Origin: Spirochaetaceae bacterium 4572_59
GTDB taxonomy: Bacteria > Spirochaetota > Spirochaetia > DSM-2461
Length of the DNA: 64,000 bases
Reading direction: 5' to 3'
NCBI GenBank assembly: GCA_002084805.1
Contig: NBMC01000001.1
Location: 62,001 to 126,000 of the forward strand
Below the pieces are notes generated by a model. It had not been told where the DNA came from. It saw only the letters and a program-made list of their open reading frames with translations, and did no database searches. A program made the translations under genes and the position numbers. This document shows positions 24,566 through 33,593 of this stretch, piece by piece. How positions within the stretch are numbered: position 1 is the first letter of the stretch; each line of letters begins with the position of its first letter.

Positions 24566-27001
24566 ATGCCCGCAGAACAGATGAATCTTGACTGGATTGA
24601 GCTATTTAATGAGTTCCCCCGTGGGGTTGCACTCCTGGATAAGGATGGTCATCCCCTCTATGTAAACAGCCGTATTAAGGGTCTTTTTCAGATCAGACGG
24701 GATACTCTTGAAATCCGTTATATCGCTGCTCAGGGAAAATGGACTCACTTCTTAGATGCTTTTCTGAAAAAGAACAGCCGGCAGGAAGAGATTGTTATCG
24801 CAGTCCCCCTGAAACATGGAGGACAAAAATGGTTTGCCATCCGCCTGATAAGAAATAATAAAGATTCCCATATCTTTCTTATGGAAGATGATATCTCTGA
24901 TCAACATATGAGGGAGGAGCAGCTCCGCTCCTCCCGGGATGATGCGGAAAAAGCTACCAAAACCAAGTCTGACTTTCTGGCGAATATGAGTCATGAAATC
25001 AGAACTCCTATCCATACAATTATCGGAATGGCCGAGCTGATGGATACAACAGAACTGGATCAGGAACAGGATGAATACAGTTCCCAAATCAGGTTTAGTG
25101 CAGATGTTCTACTCTCCCTTATCAATGATATTCTGGATTTTTCAAAAATAGAGGCCGGCCAGCTTGAACTTGACTGTACAGAATGCAATCTTCAGGTACT
25201 TGTAGAGGATTCTATCGATATTGTTGCCCTGGAGGCCCATAATAAGGGCGTTGAACTTGGTTTTTATGCGGATCCTACTCTGGATCTGTTTATTGAAGCT
25301 GATCCTACCAGACTCCGTCAGATTATTATGAACCTTGTCAATAATGCTGTGAAATTCACCACAGAAGGTCAGGTTATGATCTATCTGAAAAAGCTAGATC
25401 AGAATGAGCAGAATACGACCATAAAGTTTGTTGTGGAAGACAGTGGTATCGGAATTCCCGAAGAGAAACAGAAGAAACTTTTTGAAGCGTTTACACAGGC
25501 AGACTCCTCCACAACCCGTCGCTTTGGTGGAACAGGTCTGGGACTGACTATCTGTAAAAATCTGGTTCAGAAAATGGGTGGAAGCCTGGAGATCCAGAGC
25601 TCTGAGGGGATCGGATCTGAATTTTTTTTTACTTTGAGTTTTCCCCGCCTGAATCCGGGGGTCACAATCCTTGATAAGGATTGCTTTGGACAGGATTTGA
25701 ATAGAATTTCTATTCTTTTAGTGGATGATAACTGGAAGATCCGGGAAGTCCTGGTTAATTATCTTTCAAGTTGGGGCTGCCGAGTGGAAGAGGCTGGTAG
25801 CGGCCGGGAAGCCTTTCAGAAGATGAAATGGAAGGTTAAAGAGGAGGGTACCCCCTATGATATCTGCATCACAGATCAACTGATGCCGGATATAGACGGC
25901 TGGCAGCTTGCCAGTCAGGTACGGGCTCACCATACACTGACACAGACCGCTCTGATATTGATGTCTCTTAAGGCTAAGGGAACTGAAGAAGCTAAGATGA
26001 AACTGCTGGGCTGGTTTTCAGCCTATGTGAATAAACCTATCCGGAAACGGGACCTCTGGGACAAGTGTATTCAGGCACTTTTTCCGGAAAGATCAGAACC
26101 GGGAGAGCTTGAAGAACTGGAAGAACTGGACCGGGTCGACCAGGTCTATCATCCGGAATATTCCCTGTCTATCCGGCAGAGCAAAGTGACAGGTAAAGTT
26201 TTGATTGCCGAAGATCATCCTGTTAACAGGAAATTGTTTGAGGCTATCCTTTTAAAACAGGGGCTTGAAGTTGTTTTGGCTGAAAATGGAAAAATAGCTC
26301 TTGAAAAAGCAGAAACCGAACTACCTGATCTTATCTTTATGGACTGTCAGATGCCAGTGATGAACGGTTATGAATCGACCCGTCAAATAAGGGAAATAGG
26401 AATCCATACTCCGATTATTGCGGTTACCGCCAATGCTTTGAAGGGTGAAAGAGAAAAATGCCTGGAGTGCGGGATGAATGATTTTCTTCCGAAACCTTTT
26501 AAAAACAAGGATATTCAACCAATTCTGCAGAAATGGCTGAACCGTGAAGAGAGAGTGGAAGAACTGAACCTTCTGAACGACGAACTTCCAGAAGAGGAGG
26601 GAGCTCTTGAGGAGCTTCATGATTTAGAGATGCTGGAAGATATTGAGGCTGGAACAGCTTCTCTTGCTGTTTTTGATTTCTCCCAGGCTCTGGATACTTT
26701 TATGGGTGATATGGAACTGCTTATTTCTCTGTTAAAACCCTTTAAGGAACAGATGGATCTCTATATCAGTCAGTTGGAAGACCCCGAAGTTTTTGCTGAT
26801 ATGGAAGAAGTTCGTTCTCTTGGACATGCCATTAAAGGTAGTTCACGCAACCTTTCAATGGATGTTCTCGGAATGGCCGCAGAAGCGCTGGAATTTGCCG
26901 GCCGAGACGGCCGGAGGGAAGATGCCGCCCTGGCATACAAAAATGTCAGGACAGCTTATTTACAGGTTCTAAAGAGCTTAGAACCCTATCTTGAGCCATA
27001 A
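24566..27001 (+). CDS. Cytoplasmic hybrid histidine kinase (PAS-HisKA-HATPase-REC-REC-Hpt)
   Basis: 811 residues from ATG 24566 (a GTG precedes it). No membrane helices. A PAS-like sensor lies at about 10-115. The HisKA motif FLANMSHEIRTPIHTIIGM carries the phospho-histidine near 143. HATPase motifs are NLVNNAVKF, DSGIGIP and GGTGLGL. Receiver 1 starts at ISILLVDDNWK with ITDQLMPDIDG. Receiver 2 has VLIAEDHPVNRK and FMDCQMPVMNG. The Hpt histidine is in HAIKGSSRN near residue 754. This is a complete phosphorelay; the final acceptor could be the upstream double-receiver protein. Its last 56 bases overlap the thrH 3' end on the other strand. Confidence 0.92.
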   Translation: MPAEQMNLDWIELFNEFPRGVALLDKDGHPLYVNSRIKGLFQIRRDTLEIRYIAAQGKWTHFLDAFLKKNSRQEEIVIAVPLKHGGQKWFAIRLIRNNKDSHIFLMEDDISDQHMREEQLRSSRDDAEKATKTKSDFLANMSHEIRTPIHTIIGMAELMDTTELDQEQDEYSSQIRFSADVLLSLINDILDFSKIEAGQLELDCTECNLQVLVEDSIDIVALEAHNKGVELGFYADPTLDLFIEADPTRLRQIIMNLVNNAVKFTTEGQVMIYLKKLDQNEQNTTIKFVVEDSGIGIPEEKQKKLFEAFTQADSSTTRRFGGTGLGLTICKNLVQKMGGSLEIQSSEGIGSEFFFTLSFPRLNPGVTILDKDCFGQDLNRISILLVDDNWKIREVLVNYLSSWGCRVEEAGSGREAFQKMKWKVKEEGTPYDICITDQLMPDIDGWQLASQVRAHHTLTQTALILMSLKAKGTEEAKMKLLGWFSAYVNKPIRKRDLWDKCIQALFPERSEPGELEELEELDRVDQVYHPEYSLSIRQSKVTGKVLIAEDHPVNRKLFEAILLKQGLEVVLAENGKIALEKAETELPDLIFMDCQMPVMNGYESTRQIREIGIHTPIIAVTANALKGEREKCLECGMNDFLPKPFKNKDIQPILQKWLNREERVEELNLLNDELPEEEGALEELHDLEMLEDIEAGTASLAVFDFSQALDTFMGDMELLISLLKPFKEQMDLYISQLEDPEVFADMEEVRSLGHAIKGSSRNLSMDVLGMAAEALEFAGRDGRREDAALAYKNVRTAYLQVLKSLEPYLEP

Positions 27002-27593
27002 ACTCATCTACCGCGTATAATAGATCATTATATTCTGTGACCGTTGGGTACTGAGGATATTCCTTGGAGATGGAATCGGGAGCCCGGAAGAACATCCCTT
27101 TATCTGCATTCTGAATCATGGTCAGATCATTATAGGAGTCTCCCGAAGCCATTACACGGCAGCCCAGGGATTGAAAAGCATTTACAGCTTTCTTCTTCCC
27201 GTCTTTCTGACGGAGAGTGTAGCCGCTTATACGATTGGTCTCATCCACTACAAGAGTATTGCAGAACAGGGTTGGCCAATCCAGTTTTTTCATGAGAGGA
27301 GCGGCAAACTGGTCAAAGGTATCCGACAGGATGATCAGCTGTGTTCGTTCTCTCAGGTTCTGTAGAAAGTCGTATGCTCCGGGAAGAGGATCCATGGATG
27401 CGATCACTTTCTGAATATCCTTCAGTTTAAGATTGTTTTCATCCAGGATAGCCAGGCGTTTATTCATAAGGACATCGTAATCGGGAATATCCCTTGTTGT
27501 CAGTTTAAGTTCTTCTATACCGGTTTTCAGGGCAAAGTTGATCCATATTTCAGGTACCAGAACTCCTTCCAGATCCAGACATACTAAATTCAT
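26946..27593 (-). CDS. thrH: ThrH: phosphoserine phosphatase / homoserine phosphotransferase
   Basis: 215 residues, HAD superfamily. Motif I is CLDLEGVLVPEIW, with the ThrH-type D-L-E in place of the usual D-x-D; motif II is ILSDTFDQF; motif III/IV is MASGDSYNDLTM. In characterised ThrH the enzyme hydrolyses phosphoserine and can move its phosphate to homoserine. Length is normal; AGGA site before the ATG. The C-terminal 19 codons lie antisense to the hybrid kinase C-terminus. Confidence 0.87.
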   Translation of the reverse strand: MNLVCLDLEGVLVPEIWINFALKTGIEELKLTTRDIPDYDVLMNKRLAILDENNLKLKDIQKVIASMDPLPGAYDFLQNLRERTQLIILSDTFDQFAAPLMKKLDWPTLFCNTLVVDETNRISGYTLRQKDGKKKAVNAFQSLGCRVMASGDSYNDLTMIQNADKGMFFRAPDSISKEYPQYPTVTEYNDLLYAVDEFMAQDRVLSSLEPVNKLS

Positions 27594-27814
27594 TTCATTA
27601 TCCTCCAGAGAAATAGCGGTCCTATACAGGGATCAGTCAGTCTACCATAGTAGCGATTCTATCCATCTCAAGCAAGTAGAATCCTTTTTAAATATGTCTG
27701 ACAAGTCCTTGACCGACATATTAAAGACATGATAAAAAATGACTTATGAAGGTACACCGAAAAAAGTTGAAACTATATTATTCGCTGTCCTGTTTTATAA
27801 ATACGGTATTATTA

Positions 27815-27848
27815 CCCCGATATGAATTCCATATCGGGGATTTTTTTT
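27815..27848 (+). terminator. Hairpin with T-run in the uracil-permease leader (possible attenuator)
   Basis: A perfect 10-bp stem (CCCCGATATG / CATATCGGGG), loop AATTC, followed by A and eight T. It ends only 22 bases before the permease ATG at 27871, so transcription from any promoter to its left must pass it. No PyrR-type antiterminator or known riboswitch motif was seen upstream. Confidence 0.75.
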
Positions 27849-27870
27849 GCCAAAAATTTCTGGAGGTATT

Positions 27871-29199
27871 ATGTCTGAAGTTCAAATTGATGTTCATGTG
27901 AAACCCGAGCTGAAACTGTGGATTCCCCTGAGCATCCAGCATGTTTTCGCCATGTTCGGCGCTACCATTCTTGTTCCGATCCTCACCGGTCTGAGTCCCT
28001 CAACAGCACTGTTCACCTCAGGTGTCGGTACATTGTTGTACATCCTTATCACAAAAGGCAAGGTCCCAGCTTATCTTGGATCCTCCTTTGCTTTTATCGC
28101 TCCCATTATTGCTATCAGTTCATCAGCAGATTTCGGTGTTGCTTATGCTCTGGGAGGAGCGTTTTGTGTCGGTCTGTTTTACTGCATGATATCCTTTATC
28201 ATAAGTCGTTTTGGTATCGTCTGGATGGACCGTCTCCTGCCACCTGTTGTTATTGGTTCTATTATTATGGTCATCGGTTTGAAACTGGCTCCGGTTGCTA
28301 TGGATATGGCCATGACCGGCGGTACCGGGACCTATCATCTGGCTTTCTTCAGTATTGCTGCTGTAACCCTGGGCATTGCGGTGGTTTCTTCTATCGTGCT
28401 GAAAGGATTTTTCAATGTGATTCCCATTTTGATCGGTATTATTGGCGGGTACTTTTTTACCCTGATTATGGGAGCCTTTTTCCCTGCCTATAACCTCATT
28501 GACTTTTCTGGAGTGAAAGAGGCTGTCTGGTTTGGACTAACCAAGCCTGTTATCCCTAAATTTCACTGGATACCCATACTGACATTCCTGATTGTGTCTC
28601 TAGCAACTATTGCTGAGCATCTGGGAGATACCCTTGTTCTCAGTAAGGTTGTAGGAAGGGATTTCTATAAAGATCCCGGACTTCACAGAACCCTGGCGGG
28701 GGACGGTATTGCGACCTCTTTTGCCGCTCTGTTCGGCGGACCTCCCAATACGACCTACGGCGAAAATATCGGAGTAATGGCTATCACCCGAGTCTATAGT
28801 ATCTGGGTAATCGGAGGAGCTGCAGTTCTGGCTCTTGTTCTTTCTTTTATCACAAAATTCGGTGCCCTGATTCAGACTATTCCCATTCCTGTTATGGGAG
28901 GTGTCAGTATGATGCTCTTCGGTATTATTGCCAGTGCGGGTATCCGGACAGTTGTGGAAAGTGGTGTAAATTATGGAGAGAAACGGCATCTGACTATCTC
29001 TTCTGTTATCCTTGTTCTGGGTATCGGCGGCGGAATAATCAGGTTTCCCATTGCTGATGGATTAAATTTCGAGTTGGGTGGTGTTGCATTGGCAGCCCTG
29101 GTCGGTATTATTCTGAATCTGGTTCTACCCCGTTCTCTGGATGATACCCCGGAAGAAAGCGCTGAAGAGATGATTCAGGATGGACTGAGTAAATTATAA
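27871..29199 (+). CDS. uraA: NCS2-family nucleobase permease (uracil permease UraA-like)
   Basis: 442 residues from the ATG at 27871 with a GGAGG site. About 14 membrane segments. The N-terminus has the family entry LWIPLSIQHVFAMFGATILVP, the TM3 region AYLGSSFAF, and the ligand-site TM8 pattern ATIAEHLGDTL with its glutamate. The GPPNTTYGENIGVMA motif is the uracil/NCS2 signature of TM10. It imports uracil with protons. There is a terminator-like hairpin in the leader. Confidence 0.9.
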   Translation: MSEVQIDVHVKPELKLWIPLSIQHVFAMFGATILVPILTGLSPSTALFTSGVGTLLYILITKGKVPAYLGSSFAFIAPIIAISSSADFGVAYALGGAFCVGLFYCMISFIISRFGIVWMDRLLPPVVIGSIIMVIGLKLAPVAMDMAMTGGTGTYHLAFFSIAAVTLGIAVVSSIVLKGFFNVIPILIGIIGGYFFTLIMGAFFPAYNLIDFSGVKEAVWFGLTKPVIPKFHWIPILTFLIVSLATIAEHLGDTLVLSKVVGRDFYKDPGLHRTLAGDGIATSFAALFGGPPNTTYGENIGVMAITRVYSIWVIGGAAVLALVLSFITKFGALIQTIPIPVMGGVSMMLFGIIASAGIRTVVESGVNYGEKRHLTISSVILVLGIGGGIIRFPIADGLNFELGGVALAALVGIILNLVLPRSLDDTPEESAEEMIQDGLSKL

Positions 29200-29224
29200 T
29201 TAACTAAACTAAATAAATTAGGCA

Positions 29225-29254
29225 TTGTCTCTGTCAAACTTTTGAGAGAGACAA
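29225..29254. terminator. Stem-loop after the permease gene
   Basis: TTGTCTCT pairs with AGAGACAA (8 bp), with an inner CAAA/TTTG pairing in the loop. It lacks a following T-run, so it is at best a weak terminator or an mRNA-end stabiliser. Confidence 0.4.
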
Positions 29255-29375
29255 CGTCATATCTTTTCATATAAACAATGAAAAAAAAACAGTTTTATTC
29301 GTTTTTTTTCTTTCAATATTAGTAATTCTCCCGTATATTAAAAAAAGGATATACGATTTTTTTCAGGAGAGTTGA

Positions 29376-29681
29376 ATGGCCAGAGCAAAGAAAACAGATG
29401 CATATAAGTACGTTTATGAAAATCTATCATATGAGGATAAAGTGATTCTGCGAACTGAATTGGAATATGCCATTAAAGCAGATGAAAGAGATTTCGCAAA
29501 GCTGAATCAGAAAGAAAATGCCAGAAAAGTTCGAGATAAATTGAAGATTCACGATAAGATAAAATACCTCTTTAAAAAAGAGGAATTGCTTGGAGAAATC
29601 ATTGCCATTACGGTTGATAAGGTCCAGGTCATAAGCGGAGAAACAAAACGATCCGTATCCTATAATAAAATTATCCTCTAA
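29376..29681 (+). CDS. Small basic protein, unrecognised
   Basis: 101 residues, mostly helical and lysine-rich to about 70 (ELEYAIKADERDFAKLNQKEN), then a small beta end (GEIIAITVDKVQVISGETKRSVSYNKIIL in outline). AGGAG site before the ATG, own terminator after. I know no family. It is not secreted. Confidence 0.65.
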   Translation: MARAKKTDAYKYVYENLSYEDKVILRTELEYAIKADERDFAKLNQKENARKVRDKLKIHDKIKYLFKKEELLGEIIAITVDKVQVISGETKRSVSYNKIIL

Positions 29682-29692
29682 TTTATCCTTTA

Positions 29693-29737
29693 AATCCTTC
29701 CTGAAGATCCTCTGAACTTCAGGAAGGATTGATTTTT
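29693..29737 (+). terminator. Terminator between convergent genes
   Basis: A perfect 14-bp stem (AATCCTTCCTGAAG / CTTCAGGAAGGATT) with a 10-base loop, then GATTTTT. It ends the small basic gene and could act in the reverse direction for the sigma-54 regulator operon as well. Confidence 0.8.
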
Positions 29738-29741
29738 AGGG

Positions 29742-31052
29742 CTATTCCAAATTGAATTCCTTAATTTTATTAAGAATAGTTCTCCGTGAAATGCCAAGTT
29801 CTTTAGCAGCTTTCGTCCTGTTCCCTTCCCATTTATGAAGAGCTTTCTTTGTCATCTTTACTTCCATTTCCTGAATTGTACCCCTTTCAATTTTATCAAC
29901 ACTGCGATTAAAATTTCCTGGAAGATCAAGATCCTTCAGGACGAATTCTGTTCCGCCCGAAAAAATACAGGCTCTTTCCAGAATATTTTCTAGCTCCCGG
30001 ATATTACCTGGAAAATCATAGCTTTCCAGCCACTCAATGGCCTGATCTGAGATTGTGCGGATATTGGAACCCATTTTTTTATTAAGTTTTTTCAGCAGAC
30101 TGATACTGATAGCTAGTATATCCTCTTTTCGCTCCCGGAGGGGCATCAGTTCAATCCTGGCAACATTGAGTCTGTAAAAAAGATCTTCCCGGAAAGTCTG
30201 TTTTTTGACTTCCTCTTCAAGGTTTTTGTTCGTGGCTGATATGATACGGGCATTGATGGGAATGTCTGAAATTCCTCCCAGTCTTCTGATTGTTTTATCC
30301 TGAAAGACTCTCAGAAGTTTCACTTGAAGACTGCTTGGCATTTCTCCTATTTCGTCCAAGAAGAGCGTCCCTCCTGCCGCTGTCTCGAACAGGCCTATCT
30401 TTCTTTTCTCCGCACCTGTAAAGGCCCCTTTTTCATAACCAAAGAGTTCGCTTTCAAGCAGGTTTTCAGGTATTCCTCCAATATTGATACTTATAAATGG
30501 TCCATTCGAGACCTGAGAGTTCTTATGTATAAAGCGGGCGCTAACTTCCTTTCCACTACCGCTTTCTCCTGTTATCAGGACCATTGAGGGGGTCGGTGCC
30601 ACTCTCAGCATCCTTTCTTTCAGTTTCAGCATTCCCGGGGAGTGGGTGATGTAAGAATCATCCTTCAATTTTTCGTCGAGCTGCAGTTCCATCATTTTGC
30701 TTTTATAGGCCGTACGGATCCGGTGCAACATTTCTTCAGGAGCAAAAGGCTTTACAATATAGTCAAAAGCGCCCTGTTTTAAGGCCCTTACCGCATCTTC
30801 CGCCTGCCCGAAGGCCGACATCATAATCACAGGAATATTCAGACCTTCCTTTCCTATCCATTCAAGGAGTTCCTGTCCGCTCATGCCGGGCATCTTCAAA
30901 TCACTGACTACAATATCGAAGGATTTCTCCTGTAGCATCCTTTGAGCGGATAATCCGTTTTCTGCTCCGGCGCAATTAATATTTTCAAGTTTCAGGACTT
31001 TTATCATGATCTCGCGGATATTTTTTTCATCATCTACTACTAATACATTCAC
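29742..31052 (-). CDS. NtrC-family sigma-54-dependent response regulator
   Basis: 436 residues. Receiver domain 1-118 (D8, phospho-acceptor D51 in VSDLKMPG, K101). Sigma-54 activator AAA+ domain about 138-370: Walker A GESGSGKE (162-169), sigma-54 contact loop GAFTGA (209-214), Walker B GGTLFLDEIGE, and the R-finger region PGNIRELEN. Fis-type helix-turn-helix at the C-terminus (KAAKELGISRRTILNKI). Four-base overlap with its kinase. A sigma-54 promoter with paired upstream repeats faces away from this operon at 32388-32606. Confidence 0.93.
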   Translation of the reverse strand: MNVLVVDDEKNIREIMIKVLKLENINCAGAENGLSAQRMLQEKSFDIVVSDLKMPGMSGQELLEWIGKEGLNIPVIMMSAFGQAEDAVRALKQGAFDYIVKPFAPEEMLHRIRTAYKSKMMELQLDEKLKDDSYITHSPGMLKLKERMLRVAPTPSMVLITGESGSGKEVSARFIHKNSQVSNGPFISINIGGIPENLLESELFGYEKGAFTGAEKRKIGLFETAAGGTLFLDEIGEMPSSLQVKLLRVFQDKTIRRLGGISDIPINARIISATNKNLEEEVKKQTFREDLFYRLNVARIELMPLRERKEDILAISISLLKKLNKKMGSNIRTISDQAIEWLESYDFPGNIRELENILERACIFSGGTEFVLKDLDLPGNFNRSVDKIERGTIQEMEVKMTKKALHKWEGNRTKAAKELGISRRTILNKIKEFNLE

Positions 31053-32317
31053 TGATTTTTGCCTTTATTGTTTGTAGGAACCCAAAATAATACCTCTGTC
31101 ATTTTTCCCTCTGTTGACTCTATCTCTAAATTCCCGCCTACAGCCTCTAGAAAGCGTTTGCTTATCATCAATCCCACTCCGCTACCTCTGGATTTTGTTG
31201 TGAAAAATGGATCAAAAATCCTTTCTTTTATATCCTCAGGGATACCCGATCCTTCATCCCTTACACTGATATAGATCCATTTCTTTACCTTGTTTATTTC
31301 CACTGTGATTTTGTCAGGTTCTGATCCGCTTTCCATCGCATTATTTAAGAGATTTTCCAAGATAGACCGGAACTTATCCGGATCAATTGTGATGCTGTAT
31401 TTTTCCTCCGGGATTATCCATTTGATCACACTGGGGTATAGTTTACGAATCTTATGCAGAAAAGAGCTAGGGTCAATACTTTCTTGATTGCCCACAGGGT
31501 TTTTTAAATAGTCTCTTACGGTTCCCATCAGATGGGATAATCGTTCAACTTCACAGTTTATAACGTATGTTTCTTCCTTAAGATCTTCGGGATACAACCT
31601 GTTTATAAAACCGGATTGAAGTCTGATAGCTGCCAGAGGATTTTTCATTTCATGGGTAAGTGTTCTAAGAGCTGAACCCAGAATAACTAGATTTTCCTGG
31701 GATTTTAATTGCTCCCGCATGCTGCTGCTTTTTTGGTAAAATCGATGGGCCTGCATAAAGATAAGCAATGTAATAAGGTGGATGATTATCTGTATATATA
31801 TAAGCTTTCTAATATCATGGAAAAATCTCTGATTTTTCTCTTCAATATGGAAAATAATATCATTACCAATATATTTATTATCCAGGAATCGCGTTCTTTC
31901 CGGTGGGAAATCCCTTTGCATGTTTATGACTGAGTTCGATAATAGCAGGCTTCTTTTTGAATCTGTATTGATAATATTGAGTTCATCGTAGTTATAAATC
32001 CGGGGGTCCCTTATTATTTCCCCATATGAAAACAGGGTGGTCCCATCAGCTTCATAAATGACAATCCCTTCAATCTCAGGGGCCCTTGTTAGAAACATAT
32101 CTGTTGTATCTGTCAGGAAGGCAGACAGCAGCTTCATGGTACTCTGATCCATATGCATCTTTGCTAGAATTTTTTTCTCATGAAGGTTAAATCTGATGAG
32201 TAGAACCGTTAAAAGGGTGATGCTCAAAAATGATAGTATTTGGGCCAAATAGTATATTTTTACAGGGAGATTGGAGGCGGATTTTTTTCTGCTGAATTTG
32301 TGCTGATGCTTTTTCAT
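31049..32317 (-). CDS. Membrane sensor histidine kinase paired with the NtrC-type regulator
   Basis: 422 residues. Two membrane helices (about 22-42 and 172-190) frame a 130-residue extracytoplasmic sensor. HisKA motif LTHEMKNPLAAIRL (His222), ATPase boxes NLLNNAMES, DEGSGIP and GSGVGLMIS. Similar to AtoS/ZraS-type kinases. The start is at 32317; no separate PAS domain is evident. The signal is unknown. Confidence 0.9.
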   Translation of the reverse strand: MKKHQHKFSRKKSASNLPVKIYYLAQILSFLSITLLTVLLIRFNLHEKKILAKMHMDQSTMKLLSAFLTDTTDMFLTRAPEIEGIVIYEADGTTLFSYGEIIRDPRIYNYDELNIINTDSKRSLLLSNSVINMQRDFPPERTRFLDNKYIGNDIIFHIEEKNQRFFHDIRKLIYIQIIIHLITLLIFMQAHRFYQKSSSMREQLKSQENLVILGSALRTLTHEMKNPLAAIRLQSGFINRLYPEDLKEETYVINCEVERLSHLMGTVRDYLKNPVGNQESIDPSSFLHKIRKLYPSVIKWIIPEEKYSITIDPDKFRSILENLLNNAMESGSEPDKITVEINKVKKWIYISVRDEGSGIPEDIKERIFDPFFTTKSRGSGVGLMISKRFLEAVGGNLEIESTEGKMTEVLFWVPTNNKGKNQ

Positions 32318-32387
32318 CTAAATACCTATACAATTATTGTGCCATCTCTATTTAATAGGCCTATATTGCCTTTAAGCTCTGAGGAGA

Positions 32388-32432
32388 TGTGAAAATTTTA
32401 CACACTATAGCTGTTTGTGAATAAAGTGCACA
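32388..32432 (+). promoter_or_regulatory. Two tandem TGTGAA-N7-CACA sites (likely activator sites)
   Basis: TGTGAAAATTTTACACA (32388-32404) and TGTGAATAAAGTGCACA (32416-32432) share TGTGAA, seven variable bases, CACA, starting 28 bases apart. They lie about 160-200 bases upstream of the sigma-54 promoter, the usual place for an enhancer bound by an NtrC-type dimer pair. Confidence 0.6.
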
Positions 32433-32590
32433 GCCCCCGGAATAATGGGCGATTTTGCCCCCTTCTGTATCTCTGTAATTTTTTTTTACATGTTAAAAAT
32501 CTGTTTTGAATCATATAATATTTTTATTTAATAATTAAAACTATGTAGTTGAAGGAATTAACTGGTTGAGTCTCCTCTTCTTTGTATTTT

Positions 32591-32606
32591 TGGCACAGTC
32601 ATTGCA
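32591..32606 (+). promoter_or_regulatory. Sigma-54 promoter
   Basis: TGGCACAGTCATTGCA matches the consensus TGGCAC-N5-TTGCA, with the GG at 32592-32593 and GC at 32604-32605 separated by exactly ten bases. It is 51 bases upstream of the DUF2807 gene ATG. Confidence 0.85.
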
Positions 32607-32656
32607 TTAACAGATTGTAACGGTATAAACCGAAACGACAAACAGGAGGACCTGAA

Positions 32657-33514
32657 ATGAAAGGTTCAATTACATTAAGAAAAGTTATGGCTACTGCGCT
32701 GCTCAGCATCAGTATGGTATTTTCTCTTGCGGCAAGTGGACAGCAGGAAAGTAATGTTACTGCCAGCGGTACAGATACGGTTGTGAATAAAGAGTTCTCT
32801 TCAATCAATGAAATCTCCTTGGTGGGTATTTCTGACTTTACAGTAGAAGAAGGAGAAAACTGTACTCTTCAGCTGAAGGGTGATCAGGCTTATGTTGAAG
32901 CTGTTTCTCTGAATAACGACAACGGTTTTCTGGAAATTCAATCCGATTCTGATATGCCAGTTACTGTCAATATTACGGTACCCTCTCTGGTCTCTCTTTT
33001 TCTGTCTGAAGGCACTTCCGGAACCTTTGCCATGGGAGATATGGAAGACTCTTTTACATTGTATGTGATAAAAGATAGTTCTCTTGCCATCGAAAGTGAC
33101 CTGAATGCTCCAGAACTGATGTTTTATGTCTCAGAATCTCATGTAGACGGCGTGATAAATACAAATGTGATGAAAATTAAGGGGCTCAGCGCTGCCAATA
33201 TTGATCTGACCGGTTATTCCCATGATTTGGAATTTGAACTGTTCACAGACAGTGTTGCTCTGCTGGATGGATTGAATGTTGATACGGCGAAAATAAATAC
33301 TAGTCAGAGTGCAGTTCTTGAAGCAGACTTTCCCGGAATGAGTAAAGTCGATGTGGAAACTCACGGTAGCAGCTCTGTAATTCTATCTATGAATGGAATC
33401 CTTAGCGCTGATGTTCTGGCAGACAGTTCTCTGGTTTACAGCGGGGATGTCAACTGGGTTGGAAAGCATGTTGCTGATGGTGAAGATGATGATGCCTTTA
33501 TCTCCAGAAAATAA
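32657..33514 (+). CDS. DUF2807 (GIN-domain) secreted protein
   Basis: 285 residues with a signal peptide (KVMATALLSISMVFSLAAS). The mature part is a repetitive beta-helix-like chain with the DUF2807 pattern: INEISLVGISDFTVEEGE, VTVNITVPSLVSLFLSEGTSG, and VETHGSSSVILSMNGI near the end. Residues late in the chain (S and V-rich) suit an extracellular or periplasmic solenoid. It sits behind a sigma-54 promoter opposite an NtrC/HK pair, so its expression is probably signal-dependent. AGGAGG site before the ATG. Confidence 0.82.
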   Translation: MKGSITLRKVMATALLSISMVFSLAASGQQESNVTASGTDTVVNKEFSSINEISLVGISDFTVEEGENCTLQLKGDQAYVEAVSLNNDNGFLEIQSDSDMPVTVNITVPSLVSLFLSEGTSGTFAMGDMEDSFTLYVIKDSSLAIESDLNAPELMFYVSESHVDGVINTNVMKIKGLSAANIDLTGYSHDLEFELFTDSVALLDGLNVDTAKINTSQSAVLEADFPGMSKVDVETHGSSSVILSMNGILSADVLADSSLVYSGDVNWVGKHVADGEDDDAFISRK

Positions 33515-33538
33515 GTCTTAGTACCAGAAAATATAAAA

Positions 33539-33562
33539 GCTGCTCTCGGGGGCAGTTTTTTT
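33539..33562 (+). terminator. Terminator after the DUF2807 gene
   Basis: A short GC stem (CTGC / GCAG, extended by A/T pairing) followed by seven T, 26 bases after the stop. Confidence 0.6.
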
Positions 33563-33593
33563 ACATTATCAGTTGCCCCGGAAGGGGCTATCA

